A program made the position numbers and the translations under genes. The notes under the pieces are model-generated. The model was given only the letters and a program-made list of their open reading frames with translations. It ran no database searches and was not told the origin of the DNA. A DNA stretch of 46,392 nucleotides from contig BDGG01000011.1 in assembly GCA_001949185.1 (NCBI GenBank), positions 1,621,944 through 1,668,335 on the forward strand, in the 5' to 3' direction. The stretch's first letter is position 1; every line of letters starts with the position of its first letter. The DNA is from Ramazzottius varieornatus. Lineage: Eukaryota; Tardigrada; Eutardigrada; Parachela; Ramazzottiidae. Positions 10,070 to 20,739 of the stretch are shown piece by piece.

Positions 10070-13000
10070 CTATACGGTGGTTTGGTTCGGACAGTGGTTT
10101 ATCAAAGGTTCGAAAAGATGTGGAGAGTTGAGTAAGATGCTGACGGAACCGAAAGCGTTACCCACGAAAAAGACGAATAGGAGCAGGCGATCGATGACTA
10201 GCGCCACGTACTTCCAGTCGTCCGCAATCTGCAAAAAAACCCCGAATCCATACTACAGAGCGGAATTTGTCTTCGTCAAGAACTCCCAAAACCGACTTTC
10301 AAGAGTGCGCAACGGACCTTCTTCGATTAAGATCGATTATGTATGCGTATTTCGAGCCTTCACTAAACCCTGTGTAAACGGTCAGTACTGGGAATAAAAC
10401 CGATACATCACTTACGTCCTCTTCCTCAAATTCCTCCTCTCGGCTTTTGGCAATGAAGGCCACGCTATGAAGTGCTTCCTTATAGCCCGGAAAGTCGGCC
10501 AAAAATTGCCCCAGCTGCGTTAGTTCCCGCCATAACATTGCCTCTTGCGAGTCGTGTTTCCGCAACGCCGACGTGTTCCTACAAAAAAACCTTCAAATGT
10601 ACGAGGTAAACGACATAATTTTGGCATTCCGATTTTCGCACCATAATTCGGGCAACGCGAAAAGTTTGAACATTGTCGTCAACGCTTGATCCATCTCTCA
10701 TCGACGCCTGTTGATACAACATTAGGCTTTTTGACATTGGACAGACCCATCCCTCTCCCAGGCTAAATTCCCGTGCTCCACAACGCTTTGCCGTTCTCAA
10801 ACCTATTGAAAACTCGAGGAGAGGGACCGGTCTACCTCAGGAAACAAGAAGCAGTTCATTACGCGCAGCAAGAGCTGAGATAAAATATGCCCGCATTACG
10901 AGTGAAAAACCACTTTGCCCGAATTATGTCGATTACCTCGTAATAACATAAATTCGATAAAATTTTGTACATTAGGATTTATCCAAATTTGATAAAATTA
11001 AACTATTCCAAAATAAGACAAATTATATATCAGGTCGGTCGATATGACTTTGCGCTTTTTTGAAGTACAACTTCCAAAAATCATATCTTTGTGAAACCGT
11101 GGACAGTAAATGAGGATACCTCGGTATATAATAAAAAAGCACCGTCACTCGTTTACATCGATCAACGAAGGAAAGATAGCCAAAAAGTTGTTCCCCCGTT
11201 GAGCTGGCGCACACAGAAAAGCGCGACGTACCACCCGGAATTTGACAGAACTGTTTTTATCAAAATCAACCTTTGCGTCTTCCATAGTTTATCGCTATTG
11301 GTTTGTAGCTGAAGTTGCGCAGTTTCAAACACACACTCGTTTTTGAGAAAGTAGTAACTGGTTTTGTCGGAAAAAAATGCGAACACACCCTAGTCAAAAC
11401 TGAGCGGTACTGCTGACCTCATTTTCCGTATTTTCTTCTCTTATTGAATCGCTTTGGTTGTGGTTGTGAAAAAACGTAGAGAGATGGTTGTTACTGATGA
11501 GCCTCATACAAACTGAAAAAGTTTCTTTGCGTGGTGAAAAAATTTTCTCGAAAGTGCGCCCCTGGAGTACGCAAAGTCATATCGACCGACCTGAGATATA
11601 ATATTTAATGTGAATAGTATTCCGAAAAATATCATGTGGCTAGTTTTTCGCAAAACAGTTATTTTGTTCCTTCAAAGTTATACTGACCTGTAAGGTGATG
11701 AGAAAGAGACGACGCGACTGAAGATGGGACTGGACCTGTCACTAGCTGGCAACATCTTCTCGAAGGACGACTGCGAAGTTAGCTTGCGCGAGTTGGTTCG
11801 ACTGAGACGGGAGCTCCATTTGGATCGGCGCAGCAGAGCAGGATGCGGTGTGTGGCTGGTACCGTTGGGCGAGTCGGTGAGGGATACCTGCGTCGAAGGT
11901 GGCTGGAAAAGCTTCGGCTTGGTCTTTTGGACCGGGCGACGCATCAGCAGGAGGCGAGGGAGGAATTCCATCCACAAAAGCTTGGTCCAACTGCCCATCT
12001 CGTAGACTTCGGGAGTGCGGTAATGCCAGTTGATAGTGATAACCGTGATGAAGACCGATGTCAAGTTACCTGCAAAAAAAAGCGCACCTTTATACTGGTG
12101 AAAAGCAGTACATACGCCTGCATTGTTATCGTTTCTTGTCGTTTTGATGAATCAAGTGACTTTTTTTTCAGGGTTCCATACTGGAGAAGGCTTACAGACG
12201 AACGTGAAGACGAGAAATTTGGTCATGAGCGGTAGGGAATCCGACGGTGGAAGGATATCGGTCAGAATCAGTAAGAAGACGACAATAGTGAAGAGGATAC
12301 TAATGCCGATGCAAATCTTCTCACCAGCAGCAGCGGGCAGGTAGAAGACGAAGATGGTCAGGAAGGCGATACAGACACAGGGCAGGAGGAAGGTGACGAC
12401 GTAGAACTGGGACTTTCGCGCCACTTTCATGTCCAGCTGGACAAAGACTGTGCGGACTCTGCCATGGCGGCGCCACTCTAGCCGGTACATCTTGAACAGC
12501 GGAACTTCGGCCAAGTCCCACGTCCCACTGGGCTGCTCGCAGTAATCCTTCAGCTCCATCTTGGGTTCCTTCAAGTCAATGTCCACTTCGTCGGCATTGT
12601 ACGTTACCGAACGGAAGACCATATTGCACAGTTGATGCTGGAAAAACAGCACAAAAACAATCCTACCACTTTCGGACTTCGCTTCCTTTTCAACAGATTC
12701 AAAGCAATTTTAGAATTTTGATACTAGAAATCTCACAAGTAAAACTAAAATTTTGGATTTGACGCTGCATAGTCAGCTGTTGCATGAGGAAAAAATCGCA
12801 GAAAAATTTCGAATTACAGAAGGTTTGGTAAGGAAAACCCGAAGTTGATCATTAATGGAAATTACTGGGTGACTGGTATTAATTATTCAGTGGAAAAAAC
12901 CAACTAGAAAATTTTGGTTAATATCCGATCACTTTTATCTGCAATGGCTGAAGCCAGGGGGAGAGCTGACGTACGTCAAAGGGGAAGAAATGGGGATTGG

Positions 13001-13860
13001 TATCGCATCCGCTTTTGTAAATAAAGGGCGGGATCCATTGGACGGTTCCTCCACTGTAGGCCACGGCGTTGGACTTGTAATTCGGGGAAAACTGCCCATC
13101 AATCCTACAATCGTTAACGACCTCTCGACGTCAACCGAACGGCTTCAAGATGTAAGACCAAATGGGTTCTTAAATGGTGCATGACATACGTGTTAGTCAG
13201 GACGATGTCCGGTTGCCATACTTTATCCACAGGTAGGCGAAGGACCGACAGACCGCCGTACTGTTCCGGGTCCCATTTGAGCCGATCATCTGTCCAAGTC
13301 TGGCAGAAGGAAGTACAGTAGGTCATTTGAGCATAAAATCGATACATAAATAGCTAAATGGAGGAACAAGGCCTGCGTGCTTAAATGACAACTGAAATGG
13401 AACAGCTTGTACTTAATGGTTAATACCATATCGAGATATCCATTTGTCTTCATCACTTGGTCCTGATCGCTCTGCAACGCCACACATAAAGCTCACCCAA
13501 TTCATCGGTTTATTGCCACATTTCAGAGGAATACGGTACTAGAAGCCAAAGGAAGGTTTGTAAGTTGAAAACGTACCACGTAGACCAGAATGTTCAATGT
13601 TATCCCGAAGGTGACGCGAACTGTCTGGTTCATTTCAGAGACCGGCCGGGAAAGCCGATCGTAGCCTTGGAAGAGCTCCTTGATCAGCCGGTCCTGCATT
13701 TCCGAGCAGACAACTAGAATACAAGACTGACTCGATATCGATATCCAGTTTTGAGAAAATTTCGCAGAAAGTTAAGCCGACCAACGATAGATTTGGCAGT
13801 GTCGTCCTTACTCGTACCCGTCTGCCATATGAAAAATGATGTCCATAATTTCCCTATCAT
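10070..13860 (-). CDS. Nicotinic acetylcholine receptor-like non-alpha subunit (gene 2)
   Basis: Nine exons (13860-13818, 13713-13577, 13471-13427, 13299-13190, 13104-12975, 12637-12196, 12069-11688, 10578-10416, 10228-10070) join in phase to 536 residues. Exon 1 ([14 protein letters not shown], short signal peptide) is the least certain, but its phase-1 donor fits exon 2 exactly. Features: NGYLDM with WTDDRLKW; Cys-loop with 13 residues between cysteines ([13 protein letters not shown]); M1 ([20 protein letters not shown]); LPAAAGEK filter segment with the cation-channel -1' Glu; M2 ([19 protein letters not shown], 9' Phe); M3 split by an intron; cytoplasmic loop; M4 ([20 protein letters not shown]). 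Loop C has no paired cysteines, and loop B reads RSVTYNAD, with Val in place of Trp. The sequence after the Cys-loop resembles vertebrate gamma/epsilon subunits more than alpha. Intron positions in the extracellular domain match gene 1. Confidence 0.92.
11031..11593. mobile_element. 563-bp terminal-inverted-repeat element in receptor gene 2 intron
   Basis: A 24-bp perfect inverted repeat marks the ends: it begins CAGGTCGGTCGATATGACTT at 11031-11054, with the reverse complement at 11570-11593. The interior has no coding capacity. It sits inside the 1.1-kb intron between the exons 12069-11688 and 10578-10416 and accounts for that intron's unusual length. Flanks are AT-rich (ATATAT on the left, GATATAA on the right), so the target duplication cannot be read with confidence. 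Confidence 0.8.
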
Positions 13861-15120
13861 GATAGAATGTGACAACGGCAACCGGGAAAACTCTTTGCAA
13901 ATCTTTCAGAGAATACACAGTGGAAAGCAATGTAGTGAACAAGTGGGGAGACGCGGAGTAAGATTCTCTTGTCAGCAAGGAAATTAGCTGTCAGGACGGG
14001 CAACTCTGTCGGTCACGGATCAACAGCAAACTTTGCGGCTTTGCATTTTAATGACTGCCAATCTCCGATCGTCTCAATAAAGACCGCGGAAGACCGCTAG
14101 CTCGAATGTCATTGCAGGGGCATTATAGCCTCCTTTCCCGCTGTTGCCCCAGTCGAACGGGAAGAACAGGCAATGACGATGGGCGGACTTTACATGATGT
14201 CATGATCGACCCAGCCTTAACTTCCCTGATTGACTCAAGCGCCCAGTCCTATTCTAAAGGCTGGAAATGAGGTCTTGCTCCTTTTTCATATTACGGAAAA
14301 CATAATCACACAAGGGCCTATTTTAATAGCCTGAAGCACTTGAAGGAGACGCAACTGAGGACTAACCCGGGAAATGAGAACATGTCCAGACTGGAGAAAT
14401 CAATGGGGAAGATGGAACATGAGAGAGTCCACATAAGTGGACGCGGAAATGGTGCATGTTAAGACAGACGTCTGTCCTGTTTGCCCTCGTCGACAGCTTA
14501 GAGATCCGTGTTTTACTTGCCCTGAAGAGGCCAAACAACCCCGCGATTGCTGCCCGCCAAACAAACGGGATCCACTTGCGTCAATATTTCTCTTTCAACT
14601 TTTCTATCCGACCCTGTCCCTATCTCCGTCTTCGCAAGGCAATAATTAATAATTACTATTTGACGCTTAATACAGAATGTCGGAAGTATTAGAGCGCCGG
14701 TGACTGCATGGATCAACATATACATTAATCAGTGATGATAAACAAATTGTGACTTTACTAATGATCACTGGCAGGCTGGTGTTTCCGACATTGTAGTGCT
14801 CGAGACTGACGATCAATCCTTTCTGGGCAATGGGCTTTCTCCTGCAAGTTGCATTGTCATGCAAAATACTAATGGAATCTAGAAATTTCTTCGGTTAATC
14901 TGATCAGAACGAGTGTACGTGTTACACAAGGACCAGCGGAAAGATTCAAGGGTTCCACTGACCGAGATAGCGCCTCTTTCGCTGCCAGAAAGCCTTGTAG
15001 GCAGTAAAGGAAACAGTTGCTCACTGATCTGGTTGCCACAAGGCTTCCATGCACCGCCTGAGGGCGCTATCTCTGCCACTAAAACACTTATAGTCCGTCC
15101 CAGCCAAGTTGATCCCTTAA
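13861..15120. other. Upstream region of receptor gene 2
   Basis: Non-coding as far as I can see. It should contain the gene 2 promoter. Frames at 14437-14692 have no motif. The 36-bp segment at 14562-14597 (starting CCAAACAAACGGGATCCACT) is repeated with a few changes at 33404-33439. The foldback hairpin at 14964-15073 also lies here. Confidence 0.4.
14964..15073. repeat. 110-bp foldback hairpin
   Basis: The left arm GAGATAGCGCC ... AGAAAGCCTTGT (14964-14998) is the imperfect reverse complement of ACAAGGCTTCC ... GGCGCTATCTC (15038-15073), with a loop of about 40 bp. It may be a tiny foldback transposon or a structured transcript segment. Confidence 0.5.
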
Positions 15121-15590
15121 CTATGGTCAGCCGCGCGACTCAAAAGTCCACAGTCCATTTACCGCGGTGAAATGTCTTTATCCGCGGGCACTTGTGCGGT
15201 GAAACTGACTTTGTCCGCTGGTAGATGCGGGGATAAAGTATTTCTCCGCGCATGAAGTTTCTCCGCGCATCCACGCGCGGGTAAAGTCTATTTATCCGCG
15301 CACCCACCCGCGGACAACGTCGAGTTTTTCCGCGCGTACACCCGCGGACAAAGAGATTTTACAGCGCGTGCATGCGCGGATAAAGTCAGTTTCTCCGCGC
15401 ATGTACCCGCGGATAAAGTCAGTTTATCCGCGCGGAAAAACTCGTTACTCCGCGCGTACACCCGCCGTGAAACTCTCGTCATAGTCCGCGGGTGGATGCG
15501 GAAAAAGTATTTCACCGCGCATGGAGTTTGTCCGCGCACGCACCCGCGGTAAAAGTACTGTGGACTTTTGAATCGCCCGGCTCACCATAC
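15121..15590. mobile_element. TTAA-flanked 470-bp MITE with GC-rich palindromic core (piggyBac-type signature)
   Basis: TTAA directly flanks both ends (15117-15120 and 15591-15594). The termini are inverted: left CTATGGTCAGCCGCGCGACT then CAAAAGTCCACAGT; right, reverse-complemented, GTATGGTGAGCCGGGCGATT then CAAAAGTCCACAGT, with 4 mismatches in 34. TTAA duplication is the hallmark of piggyBac elements. The core at about 15165-15555 is an array of short palindromic units around CCGCGGATAAAGTCAGTTT and TCCGCGCATGTACCCGCGG, spaced roughly 30 bp. No transposase is present, so it would need one in trans. Confidence 0.8.
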
Positions 15591-16697
15591 TTAACTTTAA
15601 GAGCTTAGTACGCTAGCAGCGCGATCCGAAGCTACTCTATTCCTATTTTAAACGATTCCCCATTCAATTTTGTATTTACGAGACCGTAGTTCTTGGAGAA
15701 AACGAGACTTCTTGAGTTACAGTGAAAATCGAAATGACGGAGGGTCGAAAAAAATCACGTCTCGACTGCGCGCTACCATCCATCAGCAAAAGTTGATATC
15801 TCAGTTGCACAAAATATTTTGTAAGGACGATGGAGTATCAAAATGAAACCCGATAAATTGCCTGTCGAACAACGTTGATTTTAAGAAACATGAGACTAAC
15901 TCTTCAAAATGACGTATAGTTCAACTGATGAGCGATTCGGAAGTGCCAGCACCTCAAACTTGGTTTTTGCTGCTCGCAAAACGGAAACCAAGTTTCTTGT
16001 CACACTGTGAAATAAACTTCGTCTGGTGAACGTGCGTTTCTGATTTTCTGGAGAGCGTTTTATACGCAAACTTTTCGCTCCTCTTCCCTTTCTCTTTGCA
16101 AAAAAATCTCGGGTCTACTTTTTATTCGATTTCTATTCCCAAACACAAGGAACGCGCTCCAGTTTGAGACGCACACTAGCGACCACTTCCTGTCTGCACT
16201 GTTGGTATATGATTAGTTGATTAAAATAATTGCGCACAGCCCATACAACCGATCCGCATGCTGATTATGCTGTAAACGGGAATTCGGTGTTTCCCCCTTA
16301 TTCTTCCTAATCTGTGGTCGAGACGTGATTCTTATTTCAGATTATTCTCCTCACGGTCTGTTTGATGAAGATACAAGTCTCGTCTGAATTTGCCCTTAGG
16401 GTTCAGAAAATTTAAAATGTTCTCCTGAACAATTTGGTCAGACCAGCTTTGGACGCATTCTCGTATGAAGATACCCTTATTTCAAAATACGTTGAAGGGA
16501 CTATACTACACACGAAAAAAAGTGGGAATTGATCGTGCCAAACTGAACTTTTTATCGAAAGCTGTAGTACAAGGCAGCAACTTGGCTGGGAAAAAATGTA
16601 ATTTTCCCGCTGACCTCTGTACGTGCGCAAGAAAACAGTCGGCTTCATATAGAGAGCTGCAAGGAGTTTTCGGAGTTCAAACTACGGTTTAGAAGTA
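15591..16697. other. Non-genic stretch
   Basis: No supported gene, RNA or element ends were seen between the TTAA-flanked MITE and the pogo-like MITE. Open frames at 16412-16692 on both strands are short and motif-free. Confidence 0.35.
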
Positions 16698-17202
16698 CGA
16701 GGATCAGAGCCTAACTTTTCTAACTCGCCGAACTGGCGAGTACTTGTCTAACTGACATTTCTCTCGGTAGTCTTCCAACCAAAAATTGTCAAATTAATTC
16801 GCAAATTTGTCCCAACGCTTTGCTTCAGTCTGAAGTATCTTGAACCGGAAATAGGTGACAGATCGAGGCGGATATAATTCAGGAAGCAAGAACGTTTGAA
16901 GAGGGCTGGCGATATCAAGGAGCACGCTTTCTGCAGAAGGCGTAATGCAGGTCAGAATCAGCTGATCCAGTTAGCCACATATATGACGCAACAAGCGGAA
17001 ATCACGCGGGGGTTACACAGCGTGCTTAAGACGCTAGGGCTGGTTTCTATTCAAAGTCAGAACGGTGAAAACTTTGCTAACTCTTGGTCGGTCGCCATAT
17101 GGCGGTAGAACATGTTCAGCAGAATCAGACACATGGCCGCGCCGCCCGCAGCATTTGAGTTAGCAAAGTATTCCCGTTAGAAAAGTAAGGCTCTGATCCT
17201 CG
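16698..17202. mobile_element. 505-bp pogo-like MITE, deletion derivative of the 42.3-kb transposon
   Basis: The ends are inverted repeats CGAGGATCAGAGCCT(A/T)ACTTTTCTAAC, with TA on both sides (16696-16697 and 17203-17204). The left roughly 360 bp aligns with 42280-42660: shared runs include AACTTTTCTAACTCGCCGAA, AAATTGTCAAATTAATT and TCAGCTGATCCAGT. The right roughly 130 bp aligns with 45470-45620, sharing GGCGGTAGAAC/TACA, GACACATGGCCGCG and CCCGTTAGAAAAGT. The transposase segment is missing between them. It is non-autonomous. Confidence 0.88.
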
Positions 17203-18040
17203 TACTGAGACTTCGATCTACACTTTGCGCTCCCGAAGATTCCCCTATTAACGATTGTTCAAGTTCTAGAACACAAAACGCATCCCATTCGGTGATCACG
17301 GGGTCATAGGCCATTAATCAACGGTAACACAAGCCACGTGATAACCGGAAGGGATTCGTTTTGTGCACTGTACCATGAATGCCGGCAGTCAGAAAGTTCG
17401 TGCCATGATCCGAACAGTAGGAGGTACACCCTTGACGAGTGGCGGTGAAACTCAGGGGTCCACCAACGAATTTCTGCTTGAGGGTCCGGCATTTGTTTCA
17501 GGGATCAACTGTTTTTTTGGGTGGGGGTGCACCTCTCCTGGCACGATCATGGCACGAACTTCGTATGGCAAGCGGCATCCATGCACTGTGCATCGTTTCT
17601 CATCTTTAAAGGCAAAAAACACCCTATCTCCATATCGAACTGGAAAATTCGAGGAAATACCGCGATTAGAAAGTTCTTTGACTGCAAGCTTGTTCCGTAC
17701 AATATCGATATCAAGAAACGTCGCGGTGGTGAACGGTTAGCAATTGCGTGTCGGTTTACGCTTTCCGCTCCATTTTGAGACATCTTTTCGCTCGAATTCC
17801 AACCAAAACTTACGAACCATTTCACGGGTATCAACCAAAAGTTGCTAAAAAACAAAAAAAATAGCATGCTTGAGTGAGCTATAGTCCATGCAAACTAACC
17901 GGCTTCGTAACCCCGACTTCCGACTTGAAAATAAATTTATAATTTTTTAAAGCCTGCTGAGCACAGTAAAACTAACCTCGGATTGATTTACACCGAATAT
18001 TTTGCGGGAGGATTATTTGCCGCGGAGTATTCTGACAGCC
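17203..18040. other. Non-genic stretch
   Basis: No supported feature. Overlapping frames on both strands at 17363-17867 reach 125 codons but show no motif, and the two strands mirror each other. Confidence 0.35.
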
Positions 18041-18312
18041 TGTAAAGAGCGTACCTCGGCAACGAAGCACTCGTGCTGAATCAGCACGAACACTTCACGT
18101 ACTTCTAGAACTTTCTCTTTCCTTCTGCGTCGCTGTCAAAGTATATAAACCGACTGATCAGTAACAGTCGGGGCTCTTTTTTTCCTTTCCTTCTCTTGAG
18201 ACCTAGCATTACTAATAAAGAAAACTCTCCCCAGTCAGTTCCCTTTTGATCCTAATTCCTTCTTCATCGACCGACCTTGTAGGGTTCTTGTCTAGCCAGT
18301 GGAGGCTTTACA
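18041..18312 (+). mobile_element. Possible solo LTR (272 bp)
   Basis: The segment begins TGTAAAG and ends CTTTACA, the 5'-TG...CA-3' inverted ends of an LTR. A TATATAA box at 18142-18148 is followed about 70 bp later by AATAAA at 18214-18219, the order of promoter and polyadenylation signal expected across U3-R. The 5-bp flanks (CAGCC and AACCC) do not match, and no internal retrotransposon sequence or second LTR is in the window. A cellular promoter is the alternative. Confidence 0.35.
18142..18148 (+). promoter_or_regulatory. TATA box of the LTR-like segment
   Basis: TATATAA lies within GTATATAAAC, with an AATAAA signal about 70 bp downstream. It supports transcription starting near 18175, if the LTR reading is right. 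Confidence 0.35.
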
Positions 18313-18740
18313 AACCCTTTCAAATTTCAAATTATATCGCCTGCAATACGGACATGCTAGGTCCAGTTTTCATTTGAGGATAATTTTTGTACAAACCAAC
18401 GGATACGCTTTCCCAACAAATCTCTACGGAAACAAGATGGAAGCGAGTTGTACCAGAATTTCACACAGTTAGGTCTGGTCTGCGTACTGAGTTGTTTGCG
18501 GCACGGACAAGCTCTCTCCATTTAGGTTGCAAAATGTTTTCGATCTTATCCTACGTCACACTGACAGCCGCCTTTTGCTTTGTGATGCAGCAGGTTTGAA
18601 AAACGATCAGAGTACCCTGCTCACTGCCAGCGCAGCCGATTCTTTTATTTCTGCCAATCTCTTGCGGCTGATGCCAGACGCGGATAATGCTGAACCCAAC
18701 GTTTCATTTACAATCAGTTTCGTCTCAGCCGACAAATTTG

Positions 18741-19263
18741 CGTGTCAGGAGCGTCCCAGAGGCATACTTTTGTCGTAAAAATCTGCCTAATAAAAAAGTA
18801 ATCGAACTTTGGACCTGACGTCACGACTGGGGTCGTCGACTCCGGTCGGTCTATAAGGCTCGTCCAGGTACCTGCGTAAAACGTGCCGAAAGGTTTTTCC
18901 ACTCAGAAATAACAGGGGGCAGTAAGCTTGACACCGGAGCATTAGACAGAGCATCTGAGCTCGTTTTACCATACTTCATGGACAAATATTAGAAACTAAA
19001 GGACTTTTCATCGACCGAATATGGTCAGAACTGCTCGAATGCTTCTAACTAATCGCCTAGTGTCAATGTGTCCGCGCTAGATGTGCTCCCTGGTACTTCT
19101 GAGTGGAGATCCCTTCGGCGCGTTTTGTGCAGGTACCGGGACAAGCCGTTTGTACCGACCGGAGCCGACGACTCGAGTCGTGACGTCAGGCCCAAAGTCC
19201 GAATACTTTTTCATTAGGCAGATTTGTACGACAAAAGTATGCCTATGGGAAGCGCCTGGCACG
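18741..19263. mobile_element. 523-bp foldback element with ~180-bp arms
   Basis: The left arm 18741-18919 starts CGTGTCAGGAGCGTCCC. It is the imperfect reverse complement of 19084-19263, whose reverse complement starts CGTGCCAGGCGCTTCCC. Both arms share GGCATACTTTTGTCGTA, AAATCTGCCTAAT, CCTGACGTCACGACT and CTCCGGTCGGT. About 160 bp of unrelated sequence separates the arms. There is no coding content, and the target duplication is not clear. Confidence 0.8.
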
Positions 19264-20655
19264 TGTTTATATTGCTGATGTTTTACGCACTAAGCTCTAT
19301 TCCATCTACGGACAAGCATCTTTTCCTTGCTGGCCACGCAACCGTTCATCGTGTTTCGAATCTAGAACGGCCACGGTTTGTGTTCTGATTCTTGGGTCTA
19401 CGTGGCCGTTTCAGAACGTTTAAATCAGCTCTTGATCATCTCTCTACCGCAGAAGATTAGATGACTCAAAATCAAAAAATGCAGTACGTTCGTGCATCGC
19501 GAAAAATTCAGCTTGGCACTTCCTATTACCAGCAGACGTCTCGCTGACGGAAAGAATATCCAGAGCAGATCTCGGTTTTGCATGATGCAGCGTACGCGAA
19601 AATTAACCGTGAAAAATGAACGTGACAGTCAACCTCGAGGTTAATTACGATGAGCCAATGCCAGCTTCTGGTTTACAGCATACGCAAATTTTACTGGCTA
19701 CTGCCATCTGGCTCCATCCAATACCCATTTTCAACGGACATTATACATGCTACGCGTACATTATACATGCTACGACGTAAACTGGGTAAGGTCAAACAGA
19801 ATGAACAGAAGGATCCGGAAAGTAATCACAGTAGAAGCCATCGAGCAAGAAAAAATTATTAGAAACCTTACGTTCTTAACGAAAACTCGGACAAACGTTC
19901 AAACAAAATAATAGAAAAACTACTTCGGGATGTGAAACTCACTTTTCGAAGAACTTAATATTCCGACTTGAATTTTGAAAGCTAGGAATAGAAGAGTTTT
20001 TGGACGACACCACTTTTCCAACAGTTAGTTTGACCATTTGTTCAAGGCTTTCGTTGGAAACGCATGGTTAGTATTCACCGAATCTGCACCCAGTCCTAGT
20101 TTTTCTTTTCTGTACGATATAAGCAAAAGAGAACATTGGTGGCTTTTACCTATAGACTCCAAGACCAAACGTGAACATTGTTCGCGCAAGCTATCTGATA
20201 AGGATGTATTGGTATGACGAACGTACCCAATAGGGCTTGCTCAAGCACCCGAAATTGTTGGGAGACGTACTGAAAAAGCAGCACATAGTACTTCCTGCAG
20301 AAGATGTTTGGACGCCGATGGTCACCTTGTGGAACAGGTAAGCCCTTTTCAGTACGAGGAGAAAGGCCAAGCATTGCTCACGGGCGCACTTTGATGAGCC
20401 AAGTTTCAAGGGTAGCGCTGCTTCTTGCGAATCCGGAACAAACCAGCTGGCAGCGAAGCAGAAGTACAGTAGCAGGGTTCTGGCCAGTCCAAATTCACTT
20501 CAGGCTTTGATTCAACGATTAAAAACTCCAGCACACAAAATCTGCATGCCCCGGCAATAGTCAAGGAAATCGCTATATCACCACAGCGTCGAAGGGCACT
20601 TGTCGAAAACATTTTCTCGATCAGTTTTGAAAAGTGGTGTCATGTTGTGGTGCTA
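19264..20655. other. Non-genic stretch
   Basis: No supported gene. It contains an 18-bp tandem duplication (ACATTATACATGCTACG twice, about 19738-19773) and a small hairpin around GAACGGCCACG/CGTGGCCGTTT at about 19367-19412. Minus-strand frames at 20150-20612 lack motifs. Confidence 0.35.
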
Positions 20656-20739
20656 CAATGCGTCATGCTTCCCTACTGGTGGTCATGTGGTGCTTGTCAC
20701 CGTTATCGGACCACCAGTACGGAAGCATAAGACGCATTG
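20656..20739. repeat. 84-bp foldback hairpin
   Basis: CAATGCGTCATGCTTCCCTA followed by CTGGTGGTC (20656-20684) is the near-perfect reverse complement of 20709-20739, with a 24-base loop. It may be a minimal foldback transposon or a structured RNA. Confidence 0.55.

Noticed and set aside
15165-15555. CRISPR-like array, because of regular ~30-bp GC-rich repeats
   Set aside because: Repeats are imperfect palindromes without unique spacers of constant length, inside a TTAA-flanked transposon in animal DNA.
20406-20612. Minus-strand frame that briefly suggested an hAT-type dimerisation domain
   Set aside because: Key residues and spacing do not fit.
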